Assembly (NCBI GenBank): GCA_037102815.1 | Contig: BTPP01000001.1 | Span: 87,001-151,000 of the forward strand | DNA length: 64,000 nucleotides | Direction: 5' to 3' | Origin: Neurospora intermedia | Taxonomy: Eukaryota > Ascomycota > Sordariomycetes > Sordariales > Sordariaceae | Made by a program: the position numbers and the translations under genes | The notes under the pieces: generated by a model | Databases searched by the model: none | What the model saw: only the letters and a program-made list of their open reading frames with translations | Told to the model about the DNA's origin: nothing | Shown here: positions 1-11,130 of the stretch, piece by piece | Position numbering within the stretch: position 1 is the stretch's first letter | How the letters are laid out: every line of letters begins with the position of its first letter

Positions 1-1
1 A

Positions 2-1948
2 CCCGCCGGCCTCCTCCCATCACCGACAGGATGGACTCCGTCTTCACCACAACCCATCATTGTCAACCAACATCACTACTATCTCGGCACTCCGGGTCCA
101 AATTCCCCACCGCCACAGCTTATCCAGTCAATACCACCGATTCCGCCGCCAAAGAACAGCACCAGCTCTCTCAACAAGATGCCCGCGGGGTCGGTGATGG
201 AGGTGGCATCGGATATCTCCCAAGTACCAAGCCTCGCCCACGGCTTTGACGGAATGCTTTCCCATTGGCCTGACAACAAGACTCAGCTACTCAACCAAGG
301 CGCCGCCCTCTACGACCAAATCTCCGGTCGACTAAATGATGTCTTGACGAGGATAGATCTGAATCAAATCAGTGGAGAGGAGAAGGAACACTTCACATGG
401 AGGCCGGCCGTCCAGGAAACCTCATATCCGCCCTCATCGAGTATGGTCGGATCGAGATCCGCGGTGAAGTCGGGAATTCGGAGGAGCAGCTCGCATTCGA
501 GGGAGCACAGGGAGCACAGGGACAGAGAACATCGGGAGCACTCGTCGTCAACGAACTCGGGTGGTTACTTTGCAAAAGTGGATCTCTACGCCAACTCGAG
601 ATTGCCTACCGACCTGCCCCCTTTGAGACTGTAGGTACACCGTCATTTCGCATCTGGTCAACTCACTCACCATCATAGGTACATTCCCACCTGGCCCCTC
701 CTCTGTCTCGCCGCTCAGTATTCCGAGCGCGTCTATGAAAGGCCCAAGGGCGCCGAACGAGACGCCCATGTCAACGCCGACTGGCGAACCGGCGCCAAAG
801 CCATGGTCATCAAATCCGTGCCCATGGATTATGTCAACACCATCGTGTTTGCCATTCGCGGCACAGCAACTTTCATGGACTGGGCCGTCAACCTCAACTC
901 AAATCCCACCTCTCCCGAAGGGTTCCTGGACGATCCCGGCAACCTTTGCCACGCTGGCTTCCTTGACGTCGCTCGGAATATGGTTCAACCCGTCGCTCGT
1001 CGGCTGCGCCAGCTTCTCGAGGAGGATCCCAGCCGATCGTCGTATTCGTTACTCATCACCGGCCACAGCGCTGGTGGCGCCGTCGCTGCTCTGCTCTACA
1101 GCCACATTCTCTCGACGACAAAGGAGGCGCAAAGCGAGTTGACGGCGGTAGCTGGGTGCTTTAAGCGAGTTCACTGTGTCACATTCGGCACTCCACCAAT
1201 CAGCATCATCCCGTTGAAGAAACCGGAGGACTTTGAGAGGAGGCCGGAACTGAAGAAAAGCTTGTTCCTATCTTTCATTAACGAGGGCGATCCGGTTGCT
1301 CGGGCGGACAAGGCTTACGTGAAGAGTTTGCTCGAGCTGTACACCTCTCCTGCGCCTTCGATCAACCCACTCTCGCCAGCCCCAAGTCGCAAAGGACCGA
1401 GCAGTAGTTCTGACCTCAACATGCGCATGAAGCCCGCCGGACAAAAATCTTCTCGATCATCACTGCAATCATCGAAATCCGGCAAGTCAACAGACGCCAG
1501 GAGTACCGAGCGCCGAAGTAGCAGCGGCAGCAGCAGCCACCACACCTCATCTTCCTCCGGTTCCTCCCACCGCAGCAGCTCGCGCTCCCGCAGTTCCACA
1601 TCCTCCGCCAGCTCCGCCCTGACGACAACATCCACGACCGCTTCGTCGGTTTCTAGCAGCCACACTTCCTCGTCCTCGTCGGGACCAACTTGGAAACTCC
1701 CCGCCTCCACGCTCTCTTGCGCCGGTCGACTTGTGGTGCTAAGGAGTGGTGACCCAAAGTCCAGGCTAAAGGGCAAGGGGAAAACGGTTGAGGAGAGGCT
1801 AAATGAAGGAGTGGTGGCGCATGTGGTGGCGAGCGAAGAGATGTTGAGGGGAGTGGTTTGGGGTGATCCGTTGATGCATGTCATGAAGTTGTACAAGGGC
1901 CGGATTGAAACGCTTGCTGTTGGGGCGGTGACTGCCAAGGGGTATTGA
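2..1948 (+). CDS. Class 3 lipase-like alpha/beta hydrolase, 5' partial; join(2..630,679..1948)
   Basis: The frame is open from the first bases of the window, so the true start lies upstream; an internal Met at 179 is unlikely to be the start because Pro-rich coding continues before it. An in-frame stop is removed by a 48-nt intron (631..678, GTAGGT...CATAG), giving at least 632 residues. About 337 codons in, the nucleophile elbow GHSAGG is visible, preceded by an FAIRGTATFMDW strand typical of Lipase_3 proteins. NEGDPVARAD is a plausible site of the acid, and the C-terminal PLMHVMKLYKGR could supply the catalytic His. Between them is a roughly 110-residue Ser-rich low-complexity stretch, which is unusual inside a lipase. 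Family knowledge suggests hydrolysis of acylglycerols or phospholipid esters. No signal peptide can be judged because the N-terminus is missing. The substrate is unknown. Confidence 0.85.
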
Positions 1949-2993
1949 GATTTGGAAGGGGAGGGGGACAATGGATGGATGGCAAAGTGGAGGAAGGTGG
2001 GAAAGAGGTGATGACTGACGATTTGATGATGATGCCACGACTAAACCAACGAAAAAAAAGACATTTTACGGCGAATATACAGCAGCTACAACACATACGG
2101 CGACGGCGAAGATACTTTAGATGGACAGATGGATGGACGGATGATACCAGTCGAGGTGCTTGACTACCTACGTACTCAACTCTCTTGTCGCTTACTCTTG
2201 ACAACATTTTTTTTTTTTTTTTTTTTTTTTTTATCAAAATGCATGGTACATAGCATACATTGGGCGGATACCTTATACCTTGAGAACTTTTTACATAGTC
2301 AACCAGCTGCAAGCAGCGGAAAGATGGCGGAGCGGATAATACAACTTGGATTTTGTGTGTGTGTATACACCTTGGTTTCTCCTGGTGTTTGATTACCTGT
2401 CACGATTTCTTCTGGCATGTTTCGTAAAACCTTCAAGGACAAGCCAGAACCGCAAATTCCCCTCTTCTCTCCTTCCATATGACTCATCATGACTCACTAA
2501 CCTCCCCTTTTTGCTTTTCGCATTACCTCTTCCAGTCATTCATTCGTTCTTGCTCTTATCGCTTCCCAGCACATCGGCAAAACATTCCTCCAACAAACCA
2601 CCAGAGAATCGAAGAAAAAAAAAAGGCACGAGGGAATAACTTCTCCCCGCTTCCTCCCCGTCGTTTCCGTCCAGGAAACTCCCCTCCCACCTCCTCTTCC
2701 CACTGGCCCCCACTCACACAATCATTTCAAAATACTCCCACCAAGTTTGAATCCCCTTCTCCCAGCCTCAACCCCTCCATCCTCACCACGTCCCTCCTCT
2801 CTCCTCTCCTTCCCTTTTGCTTTACCTCCAGTCCTCCACCTCCTCCCCCACCATCTTCACCACTCTTCTTCAATTCCAATCTGTTATCCCCAAACATTTT
2901 TCCTTACCCAACTCATCAGGACGTGAACGAACCGTAGGCTAATGAGCATCCAGCCTGACTGGGAATAAGAAGTCAAGTGGCTTTCATGTTTAC
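1949..2993. other. Intergenic region with T26 tract and pyrimidine-rich block
   Basis: This stretch lies between the lipase stop and the stop of the small membrane-protein gene; the two genes converge. It holds an uninterrupted run of 26 T (2207..2232) and a C/T-rich block at about 2640-2900. Open frames here, such as one at 2479..2937 on the plus strand, are made of Ser/Pro/Leu from the pyrimidine-rich block and look non-coding. Confidence 0.6.
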
Positions 2994-3296
2994 CTACCTC
3001 CGCCACCCAACCTCCTCGAAATCATCTGGTACCCCTATCAAATGTCTCATCCGCTCCTTTTCTCTTGACGTCGGTTGTCCCCTTAACAGACATTGTCCGA
3101 GGAGAAAGGACATGACGAAGCAGAAGGCCAGGAGGCCGATCATGATCCACCCGAGGGGGTTTACGCCGTCGAGGGTGGTGGCGGGGATGTAGTACGGGTC
3201 GTCGTTGTTGGAGGAGGTGGTGGTGGTGTGGCCCGAGGCGGGTGTGGAGCGAGGGGAGAGGACCTCTGAGAGGGAAGATAGTGGTATGGAGGGCAT
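2994..3296 (-). CDS. Small single-pass membrane protein, 100 aa, hypothetical
   Basis: This is an uninterrupted 100-codon frame. The N-terminal 48 residues are Ser/Thr/Pro-rich and polar. They are followed by one clear hydrophobic segment (about residues 49-71, GWIMIGLLAFCFVMSFLLGQ then CLL) and a short basic/charged tail of 29 residues. The order polar, helix, basic flank suggests an outside-N, inside-C single-pass protein. There is no cleavable signal at the extreme N-terminus. I do not recognise a family. It is convergent with the lipase gene. An intron cannot be excluded, but none is needed. Confidence 0.6.
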   Translation of the reverse strand: MPSIPLSSLSEVLSPRSTPASGHTTTTSSNNDDPYYIPATTLDGVNPLGWIMIGLLAFCFVMSFLLGQCLLRGQPTSREKERMRHLIGVPDDFEEVGWRR

Positions 3297-5400
3297 TTTT
3301 GGGGACCTTTTATGTTGGGCTTTGAGTGCGGGCTGGGCTGAGTGGTGGGTGTGTGGTTGGATTTGAGAAGGAGGGGGTTTGTTGAGTTGGGTAATGGTCG
3401 GGCGTGCGCGCGTAATTGAGAGATGAGTGAAGTCGTGCGGTTTTACTCGGCTGGCTCTCTAAATGCGGTTTTGGATACAAGGCGTCAATGTGAAACCCGT
3501 GCCGTACTGGACTGGACTCGATGTCGCTCAGAATCTGACTAGAAACCGTAGATGCCTGACTGACAGCACCGTTGATGGTGCGGATGTGAGTAATCTGCCT
3601 GTTGTTAGTCCCTGGTGTGACGATGCCTGTTTGCAGTTTGACTCACGGTCGCTCTTGTCCAGTTTGGTTGTTCTTGAAGTCGAGACTGCAATGCCCCTGG
3701 GAATCTGGAAAGGACTTGGAGAGTCTTTGTTTCGATCCGCAATGTATCTCCAACAGGCGATAGAAATCTGAAGACTGTGTGAAATACAGTCCAGAGCAGA
3801 GAGGCAAAGAGCGAAAGACTAGACAAGATCTATATCTAGAAAGTGTCGGAGGTGACAACCGTTTTTCCAAATGTTATAGACTGTATCCTCAATGAGATGA
3901 GAACTGGGATAATGTTCCTCGTTAGTCGATGCCCCTCTTCCCGTTTGTAACAAAGAAAGTGGCGGCGCTATGGCTATTTGTGAGATTTTGGGACTAGTGT
4001 ACCTGATATCTTTGTCTATCGCACACGTGGACCTTGGACAATATGCATGTGACGGGAACGCGTTCTTCGTCTTTTTGCGGCTGGGCGCTATTTGTACCTC
4101 GAGGTAACTCGGCGCGGCCCAACACTCTTCGTTGTGTTGGTTGGAGGTTTATACCAAAGACGTGGTGGTGGTATTTCGCTTCATCTTGACGATAACGTGT
4201 CGTTGACGAAATTGAAGGACGCTGTCGGTGTGAAGGAAGGAATCCCACGCCAAGCCAAATCTGGTGATGGTGACATTGGTGGCGCGAGCAGCCTCATGGT
4301 ACTTGGGTAATTTCCGATGGCATACATCCATCACAGTGCAGAAGTGGAAGAGGCGGCAAACATGGCGTCAAATATCCTTCCTTTTCGTTTGAAACCGATG
4401 AGTGGAGTTGGAAATTGGTGAAGTTCTGAGGAAGGAAGGCTAGAAAGAGAGAGCCTTGAAAACTTCTAGAAGGCCAAGCCGGAACATGCGGGAGTTTAGT
4501 GACTTTTATCTTCATCGATGTTACCTGTGGTCGTGTTTGAGTTGTCGCTAGAATCGGATTGGTATCCGTTTTGGTGCGGGCCGGGGCGTGATCCTCCGAG
4601 TAGCTCCATCTGAAACCCAACCGAACCCCAGGAGCAATCATCCTAGAGTCGCATGGCAGGGCATGGTGATTAGGGGCATCAGACTGGTCCGTGCATACTC
4701 CACTTTCCTTGAGCCGAAGGTATCGAAAGTCACCCGTGTAATTACCGTAATTACAAGACATATGGTCGGCATATGGTTGACATATGTCAATATTAACGAT
4801 TCACATTCACACGCGGGGGCCTCTCACCGGCCCCCTGCACCCCCGGAGCTAACCCTAACCCTAGCTAACCCTAACTAACCCTAACACTAATTGGTAATTT
4901 GCAAAGAAGTCGGGTATTAACGGCTGTCTGCGGACGTAATTACAAGCTGGTATAAAGGAGGTACCAAAAGTGACCTGTCACGTGATCGGACCCATATTTT
5001 CTAATGCCCCCATTCACCGTCCCCGCATGGCAAACGGGACCCATCTCGGTCCAGATATCGTCACCCCCCGTTGCCCTGTCAGTGGGAGTTGCCGAGCGCG
5101 GTACACTACAACCCGAAAACGTGCTACTTCGGCTTCAGCCCTAAGTTCGCGACTTCGGGGTTTTTATTTTCCCATGCCCATTCCTCGCCCCTCCAATTGC
5201 ACCTCCGGTGGCGAACGCGCGTTTGCATCTTCTCTTTCCGCAGCTGGCTGTTCGCATTACATCGCACCTTAGCAGTTGCCTCTTCGATTTCAGCTACCTG
5301 AAATAACTTGTTTCCCGTCTCGCAAAAAGATTGGCGCGGAAGGGAAGTGCGAATAACCTCATCCCCACGATTAAGCAAGGTGTTCGACTAAAAGAAGACC
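3297..5400. other. Gene-poor region
   Basis: I find no convincing coding sequence. The first 150 bases are probably the promoter of the gene on the minus strand. Around 4735-4800 there are palindromic blocks (two GTAATTAC and three CATATG). The telomere-like tract at 4850-4885 follows, then a TATAAA at about 4951 and a CACGTG E-box at about 4980, which together look promoter-like. The next ATG downstream (5404) opens only a short, stop-interrupted frame. Confidence 0.4.
4850..4885 (+). repeat. Interstitial telomere-like repeat (CCCTAA type)
   Basis: Four imperfect units of the fungal telomere motif occur in 36 bases: CCCTAA three times and CCCTAG once, separated by CTAA spacers. This equals TTAGGG on the minus strand, the Neurospora telomere unit. 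The tract is too short and irregular for a chromosome end. It could be a telobox promoter element or a repair scar. Confidence 0.7.
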
Positions 5401-5755
5401 GCTATGATGACTAGCGCAGACCAAGACTCTTATAGTGGCCTTCCGAATGCCAAGTCACGGTATGAGCTGGCGAAGTAGAAAATACCACAATTGCTCAAAA
5501 AACTGACACTGGGGCCCTCAAGACACTGTAGAGGTACGGAACCTGAACAACGTGGTCAAACTCGAACTTCACCGCCACCGAAAGAGATGCTGGATGCGGG
5601 AGTGAAAAATACCCAACGATGCATGCCATGAAGAGACAACACTATGGATGATGTTCTACGACATCTCACCTCGTTATTTGACTAAACAGTACTACCAGAC
5701 ATAAATGCAGGTGTAGGCTACCCTCAAGTCCCTCGCAGGCGCATACCAGTTTCTC
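5401..5755 (+). pseudogene. Possible decayed coding remnant
   Basis: An ATG at 5404 opens a plausible 24-codon peptide (MMTSADQDSYSGLPNAK...) that ends in TAG at about 5476. The same frame then continues in coding-like style (PQLLKKLTLGPSRH) past the stop for about 60 codons. It sits downstream of a TATA-like box and the telomere-like tract. It may be a dead 5' exon or chance. No family is recognised. Confidence 0.2.
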
Positions 5756-7620
5756 CTAGTTCTCGAAGTTGTCGGTATCGACATCCTGGACGTGGGTTTT
5801 CTTTTTCTTTTTCTTTATTAGTCCGATTCGATCAACCAGCAGTTCAGAGCCATGCAGGCATACCTGGTGACACTGTTGAGCATCAGTCTCAAATGCCACC
5901 GAACAGGGAATAGGAAAGAGTCGGGCAAAGAGAGCGATCTTTGCAGAAGTGGCTGGACTCTGAGCCTTGATTGAGCCACTCAAGTCCAGTCTGTATAGGA
6001 ATTGCCACATCACCTCGGCTACATGCCTGCTGGCATCGTTCCTCAACTCCTCCTCTGAGGTCTCGTCAGACTTGAGAGGAATCGTGTCCACCTTAGGCTC
6101 GCCAGTATACCTAGGTAGTACTTGACGACCCTGCCGTGCGACGTTCGGGCGAACAGCTTGGGTGAAGGCTGTTTCATTGGTCTCCGCTAGTGTTCTTCCT
6201 GGTCAACGGACTGGATTGTTTTTTCCTCGCCGTCTTCAGAATGAGCTCCCTTTTTCCATCAATTTATGCAGCTTCCTTTTCAGCTGGCGCTTCTTCCTTC
6301 AGGACGTGGAAGGTAGCATTGATGTTGTTGCCCAGGTAAGCGGATAAGATCTTCTCGGTCTGTGTGTGGAGAGATACTTGGATCTTTCGGCGATGGTCAG
6401 GCAATTCGTCAACAGGTACAAGGTACTTTTGGTAGATGACCAACAGAAAGATAAGTTGGCCTTGAAGTCTTGGAAAAATATGGTATATAAGTGATGACGG
6501 GCTCGCAAGTGACTTGTATAGCCTACATTCCTCTACAACCAGTATGGCTTGATGCTGCACTTCGTGCTGCGACTGAAAGTGATACTTCGGCTTGCACTTA
6601 GGATAACGGGTGTAGATTGAGGCCGCATGTGGTATTGGTTCTTATCAATTTCAAAGCCGCTTTGACACCTATGAATGCTTCTTTTCTCTCAGAGAATTAT
6701 TAAGTGGAACTCGCGCTTCTTGAGATCTACCTTCAGGCCTGCGTCGTTCAAGTGTCCAAAAATATTTTGATGTAGGTCTTGTGGTCCTCCAGTTTCCATC
6801 TCGGTCATCATAAATGCAGATACTTCCGCAAATACCAGAAGGCGGGAGCCGAGATGCAAAGGAAACTTGAGCAGGATCTCCAGCTTCTCCCCAATCGCTT
6901 GCGCTTCTTGTTTTCTGGTATTCGTTCTTGTTCAGAATATGTGACGTTATTTAAGTATTCGCGAAGTGGTATGACCAGGCTGCATCAACATGTTCTCCTG
7001 CCGGTGACCGACATGCGTGGTTGGTCTCGTCGATGCGCGTTCCGCTCATGATATGACTCTTTCCTTAGCAGTTGTTGTTGGTAAGTTGGTCATTGATGGT
7101 ATAGAAGAGGAGAAAAGAAGGGTAGGAAGTGACATACAGGTGAAGATCTCAAGCCAAACGACCTATTGAAGTGTTTGAGATGTTGAAGGTGTTTGGGCGC
7201 TTCTCCACGGAATTCTTTCCGCCAGACTGGAGGGATCTCGGCAATGGCTTCAGGCAGTTTGTAGAGTTTTGGTTCCACTTCTCGTCCTCCGTTGACCAGG
7301 CATCGTTTCGTGGTCTTTGAGTGTTGCGTTGGCTTCGCGGCCAATGGTTTGGAGTATCAAAAACCGGCTGATATCAGGGCTTGGGAGGAAAGTGATCGCG
7401 AGAAGAAAGTTGTTGAGGTTGGTGTACGATGCAAAGAGTTGGTATTGCTGGAATAAGAGCGAGCGGAAGCAGCTGGTCTTGCCATCGTGCGCTTGGGTGT
7501 CGCTTTGTTGGATGCGCAGCGGTCGACATCTTTTGCTGGCGCGGAGAGGAGATCGTGACTCAATGATGCGACAAAGATTGCGAAGGGGCGCGACTACCTG
7601 AGTACGAAATTCGTTGGGTT
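5756..7620 (-). pseudogene. Decayed, frameshifted coding remnants with reverse-transcriptase-like relic
   Basis: Coding-like segments occur on the minus strand in shifting frames. The clearest lies at about 6703-6780 and reads LNDAGLKVDLKKREFH, which matches the stretch after the active site in Gypsy-type reverse transcriptases. Just upstream, in another frame, is ICIYDD, a possible worn active site. Further upstream are EVEPKLYKLPEAIAEIPPVW (about 7200-7270) and LLFQQYQLFASYTNLNNFLL (about 7390-7480); downstream is AFETDAQQ (about 5890), reminiscent of the RNase H entry motif of Gypsy pol. Base composition is normal, so unlike the region after 37.6 kb it was not heavily RIPed. The best guess is an ancient Gypsy-like relic. 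A decayed cellular gene is possible for the parts without motifs. Confidence 0.35.
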
Positions 7621-8024
7621 AAGAGAAGTGCTTGCAGCGGTGGCGGTGGTGGAGATGGTCAAACTAAGAGCTACGTCGTAAAAGGTCGACACGGCCGTTA
7701 ACTGAGAATATGCATGTGGGAGTTGGGAAAGTCGAACTGCGCACTATAACTCACAAAATCATGAAAGTCTCCCAAGGCAAGAGATGGCAGGCAAGGGGCG
7801 GGGAAGGCGGAATCTGCAAGGCTCCTTCCTAAGGGTTTGGGTACTGCAGGAACGACTGCATTGCAAAGAGAACGCGACATCGGAAACTTTCGATCAACAG
7901 CCTCCGCTCCCCTGTCCAATCTGTTCAATATCTCTTGTGTAGGAGATCGTTTACCGCCTGGAAAACTTATTGAGGTCCAACTTCTTTATCTTGATACGCT
8001 ATCCTAATTATCTCATATGACTGA
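7621..8024. other. No recognisable gene
   Basis: I see no supported coding sequence. Several short frames exist on both strands (for example 7698..7928 minus) but without family resemblance or splice logic. Confidence 0.3.
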
Positions 8025-8440
8025 TCATGTCGGATTCAGGAAGGCTTTTTCCATAGCATCGAACTTCTTGCCCAAGGCAACGCCGCGAAGAATGAACCTC
8101 TTCTCGATCGAGGTCGTCTCTGTTGTCCTCGACCTCGGTGATGTCGCCTCCGGACTCGTCGAATGCGGGTGGCTTTCGATGTGGATTCTGCACCAGAAAG
8201 TTTTCCTGTATGCCACTGTAATGGGCGATCGGAACTACGGCGCTTGCTGTCTCGGGGTAGTTATGAGCTTCTTGACGGTACGTTTTGCCAAAGCCTTGGC
8301 CTTCTTCTCTAGGCGCTTGCTCTTCTTCGCAAGCCTTCTCAGTTCGCGATCCGTATGCTCGCGGACATAAGCCGATTCCATAGCCAGGCTCTTAAGCTTG
8401 CATGGAGGCACGATCTTTGTCGTGTTTCTCTTTTGTCAAC
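8025..8440 (-). pseudogene. Decayed Lys-rich coiled-coil coding remnant
   Basis: A minus-strand frame starting around 8430 encodes a heptad-like basic stretch (RELRRLAKKSKRLEKKAKAL) and then stops. In the next frame there is an acidic stretch (DESGGDITEVEDNRDDLDR), and in yet another the segment ILRGVALGKKFDAMEKAF, ending with TGA at 8025. The changes of frame over 400 bases, each with natural-looking sequence, suggest frameshift decay. It may belong to the same relic as the remnants at 5756-7620 (a worn Gag region is possible), but that is inference. Confidence 0.3.
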
Positions 8441-9002
8441 CCCAGCCCTACATGTTAGGTACATGTGGTTAATTATGTCGGCAAGCTTTTGGAAGGTGTT
8501 GGGCTGACTGTGTGGCCCATCCACGTTTCGGAAGAAGCGGTTAGGGACTGGAGGACGAGGACGTATTCAAGTTGGTAGGTAAAAATGAAAATAGAATGGT
8601 TCCTGTTCTCATCTACTGATTTTTACAGGGACATCCATTTATTATTTCTCTATATGTCGGAAGGTGTCTTGAGTGCCCTGGAGGTATATTGCTGACATGA
8701 TCAGCTCTTCGTTGCAAATTCAGGCCCTCTAACTTCAATATATGTAACATGCTGGTAAGTTATAACGTTTTTGTATTCCTTCTCTCCTTTCAGAGGCGGA
8801 CGAAGTCAAGGTATTTATACCCTAGTTTTCTTTGGTGAAGACAAAGTTGACTACATGCTGTGCTTGCGTCCTCCGTAAGTAGGTATGTATGCCCAACAAG
8901 ATTGTGACTAAAGTTCAGTCACACCAGGGCAAGAAGGAGGCTGTCAAACTGGCGTTTTTCATTTTCTGACGCTGATTTCGCCGCGTGGTAGGATTTGTGT
9001 GA
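8441..9002. other. No recognisable gene
   Basis: No coding, RNA or repeat feature could be supported in this stretch. Confidence 0.3.
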
Positions 9003-9278
9003 ATGTCTACCTACCTACTAGGTGACATCAGACACGTGGCGCAAGCTCTGAACGGCGGTCTGATTGAAAAGATTCAGCATGATGTTGAAGCGGCAACGGT
9101 GAAGGAACAGATGACTGGACGTCGATGGAATTCAAGTTGGGGGTCTTCTACTTGGAGAACTGCGTATATACCGAAGCGGGAAACCCTGAGTTGCAATAAG
9201 CGTTGTCTGACAGACAATCAATGTTTAGAAAACAGTAACTGTTTTCCAGACATTAATTATCTCCTAGACATTAATTGT

Positions 9279-9688
9279 ATCCTAGGGCGCTATAAATAAA
9301 AAAATATAGGGAATACTATAGGTAGTAACCTTCTATACTTTAGTATCTTTGAAAGACTCTAAGTACTAAGGTGAAAGCCGGTATTTGAATTCGGAAAGTT
9401 TTTTAGAATAGCTCCAAAAAGCTGGTTACGAGCAGGAATCGAACAAAGGTTACGAGTAAGAATGAAAATGAAGAACTACTTTATTAACCGCCTAGCTACT
9501 AAGCTATTCGGTTGTTTCCGGAAGAATTGGCTGGTTCTTTCCGTTGATAAAGAGACCGTTGGGCAGGAGGAGGAAGGTAGGACTTTGAGACTTTGAGAAA
9601 TTTCGATTCGGACCCGACCCGGCTCCAAAACCAAAGACACTATATTATAGCGCTTACCCCCTATCAGAAACATGCATTGTTTTTCAAT
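9279..9688. mobile_element. MITE/SINE-like insertion with flanking 10-bp direct repeats
   Basis: The decamer CATTAATTGT occurs immediately on both sides (9269..9278 and 9689..9698), as expected of a target duplication. Near the ends GGCGCTATAAATA (from about 9285) faces its imperfect inverse TATATTATAGCGC (about 9641-9653), giving weak terminal inverted repeats. The insert is AT-rich compared with its neighbours. On the minus strand it carries two motifs like RNA polymerase III promoter boxes: TAGCTTAGTAGCTAGGCGG (A-box-like, about 9487-9506) and GTTCGATTCC (B-box-like, about 9434-9443). These suggest a tRNA-derived sequence. It separates two halves of a plus-strand coding remnant. Whether it is a MITE or a SINE is open. 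Confidence 0.45.
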
Positions 9689-9696
9689 CATTAATT

Positions 9697-9960
9697 GTGG
9701 TTATTGTCCAACAACTACAACGCATGTCTGGAAACAGATTTTCCCACTACGGTAGGAACAGAGAAGGAAAGCAGGAGAAGGTTCGGGCTGTCACCTTGAC
9801 ACACGCATTTCCCCATCAACAGGTCAGCTGGGATTGCGGACTCTGGGTCCTCGAGGCGGCCAGGCTGTTTTTCATCGAAACAAAGCGCAGAGATCGGCAC
9901 GTCACCAACAATTTGTGCCCCTACGTCGACCCTATCTTTTGGGAGGAAGGCAGTTATTAG
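9697..9960 (+). pseudogene. Ulp1-like (C48) cysteine protease fragment
   Basis: The frame contains HQQVSWDCGLWVLEAARLFF. It resembles the C-terminal Q-x(n)-DCG-hydrophobic signature of Ulp1/SENP peptidases, where the Cys is the nucleophile and the Gln lies a few residues before it. The expected His and Asp of the triad should lie upstream, but the frame opens only about 40 codons before the motif and is preceded by the 410-bp insertion. A possible upstream piece (9003-9230) has no clear protease motif. I read it as a broken gene. Such Ulp1 domains occur both in desumoylases and as passengers of fungal transposons. Confidence 0.45.
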
Positions 9961-11130
9961 AAACCTTGGGCGTAGGTCAGTGATGTAGAATAGTTGGAGG
10001 AGATTATGATCAGGCAGTGGATGCGAGCTGCATGCAATTGTACCAGAGTGCAACAGGTCAGCAGCACGGAGGAACTGCTGGACGTGGAGCAACGGGAAGA
10101 CCTGGCACGAGCTTTGAATAACGGGCTGAGCAACGGGTACAGCTATGACAAAGAGCTGCGACCACCTGGATTACGAATTCCATGCGGTACATACCTCTAG
10201 TTCAAACCAATTTCGCATTCAACTTGGTGAACACTGCCTTCCATAGCAGAGAGAAGAAAAGCCTTTGAATCTCTATTGCTAACTGCCACACGAAACAGGC
10301 GCCGGTCAAACAACTTGTCCCTTATCATTTTTATTTGCCACACAAACCCATCGAGGCGATGGAAACATCGGCCCTTTGGGCATACCATTCGACTAAGTCT
10401 CCCGACCAGTTGGGATTGCCCAAACTTTGTCCGTGGCAAATACGAAGCCCTGACTTTTGACGGGCTTTGTACCCATGCGGCCTTTCTGGAGTGTTAACTC
10501 TGGTTATGCATGAAACAACTGCGACTGACCCTGACAGACACAACCACCATTTCGGAGGCAGCCATCTATTCGTTGGAGGTATCAGCGGAGGAAGGTCACG
10601 AAGCATTCAAAAAAACATGATCAGCATCTGTCCACACCTCCATGTATTGCAGGCGCCGAGGGGGGCGATGGTTGGTATTTTTGTGGGAGGTGCTGATGAT
10701 TTCGGTGACTGCAGTAGCAACCGTGGAGGAAGGGACCCAAACCAAGCGAAAATTGGCAAGGGACTTTAGGTTGCTTCTAATTAATCAGGTAGGTGCCTAG
10801 TCCTGCCGTTGCGTTGGAGAGGCAAGATCAACGACGCGTACCGTCTCTTTTCAGCTTTTGCATTCATCTGAACGTTTTCCCTTAATATTTTCGAGTGATT
10901 TAGACGTGAACAACAAGTCTTCAATATTCACCCCTTATATTATCTTCTAGCAGCGTGACCCGCCAAACTACCACCTACCTTGTTCACTAGCCGAATAATT
11001 ACCGTATGAAAAAGAGCTTTTCTTCTAACCTAGAATATCATTTTTTTTCCCCACAAAATCTTTCTTCTGTCTCAACTTGTTCTTTAATCAACTCAATAAC
11101 CAATCAGTCCGGATATGCTACATATCTACC
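9961..11130. other. No supported gene
   Basis: Short frames exist (9994..10200 plus; 10467..10769 plus), but none shows a domain, good splice sites or a natural-looking continuous composition. The first might be a continuation of the Ulp1-like remnant. Confidence 0.3.

Noticed and set aside
1315-1971. 218-codon minus-strand frame opposite the lipase
   Set aside because: It is the antisense of the Ser-rich lipase segment; its composition is explained by the AGC/TCC repeats on the other strand.
2479-2937. 152-codon plus-strand frame
   Set aside because: Almost entirely from a pyrimidine-rich block; no domain, and it lies between converging genes where UTRs are expected.
9421-9530. Functional tRNA gene on the minus strand
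   Set aside because: A- and B-box-like motifs are present, but the T-stem and acceptor stem do not pair, so it is at most a tRNA-derived repeat.
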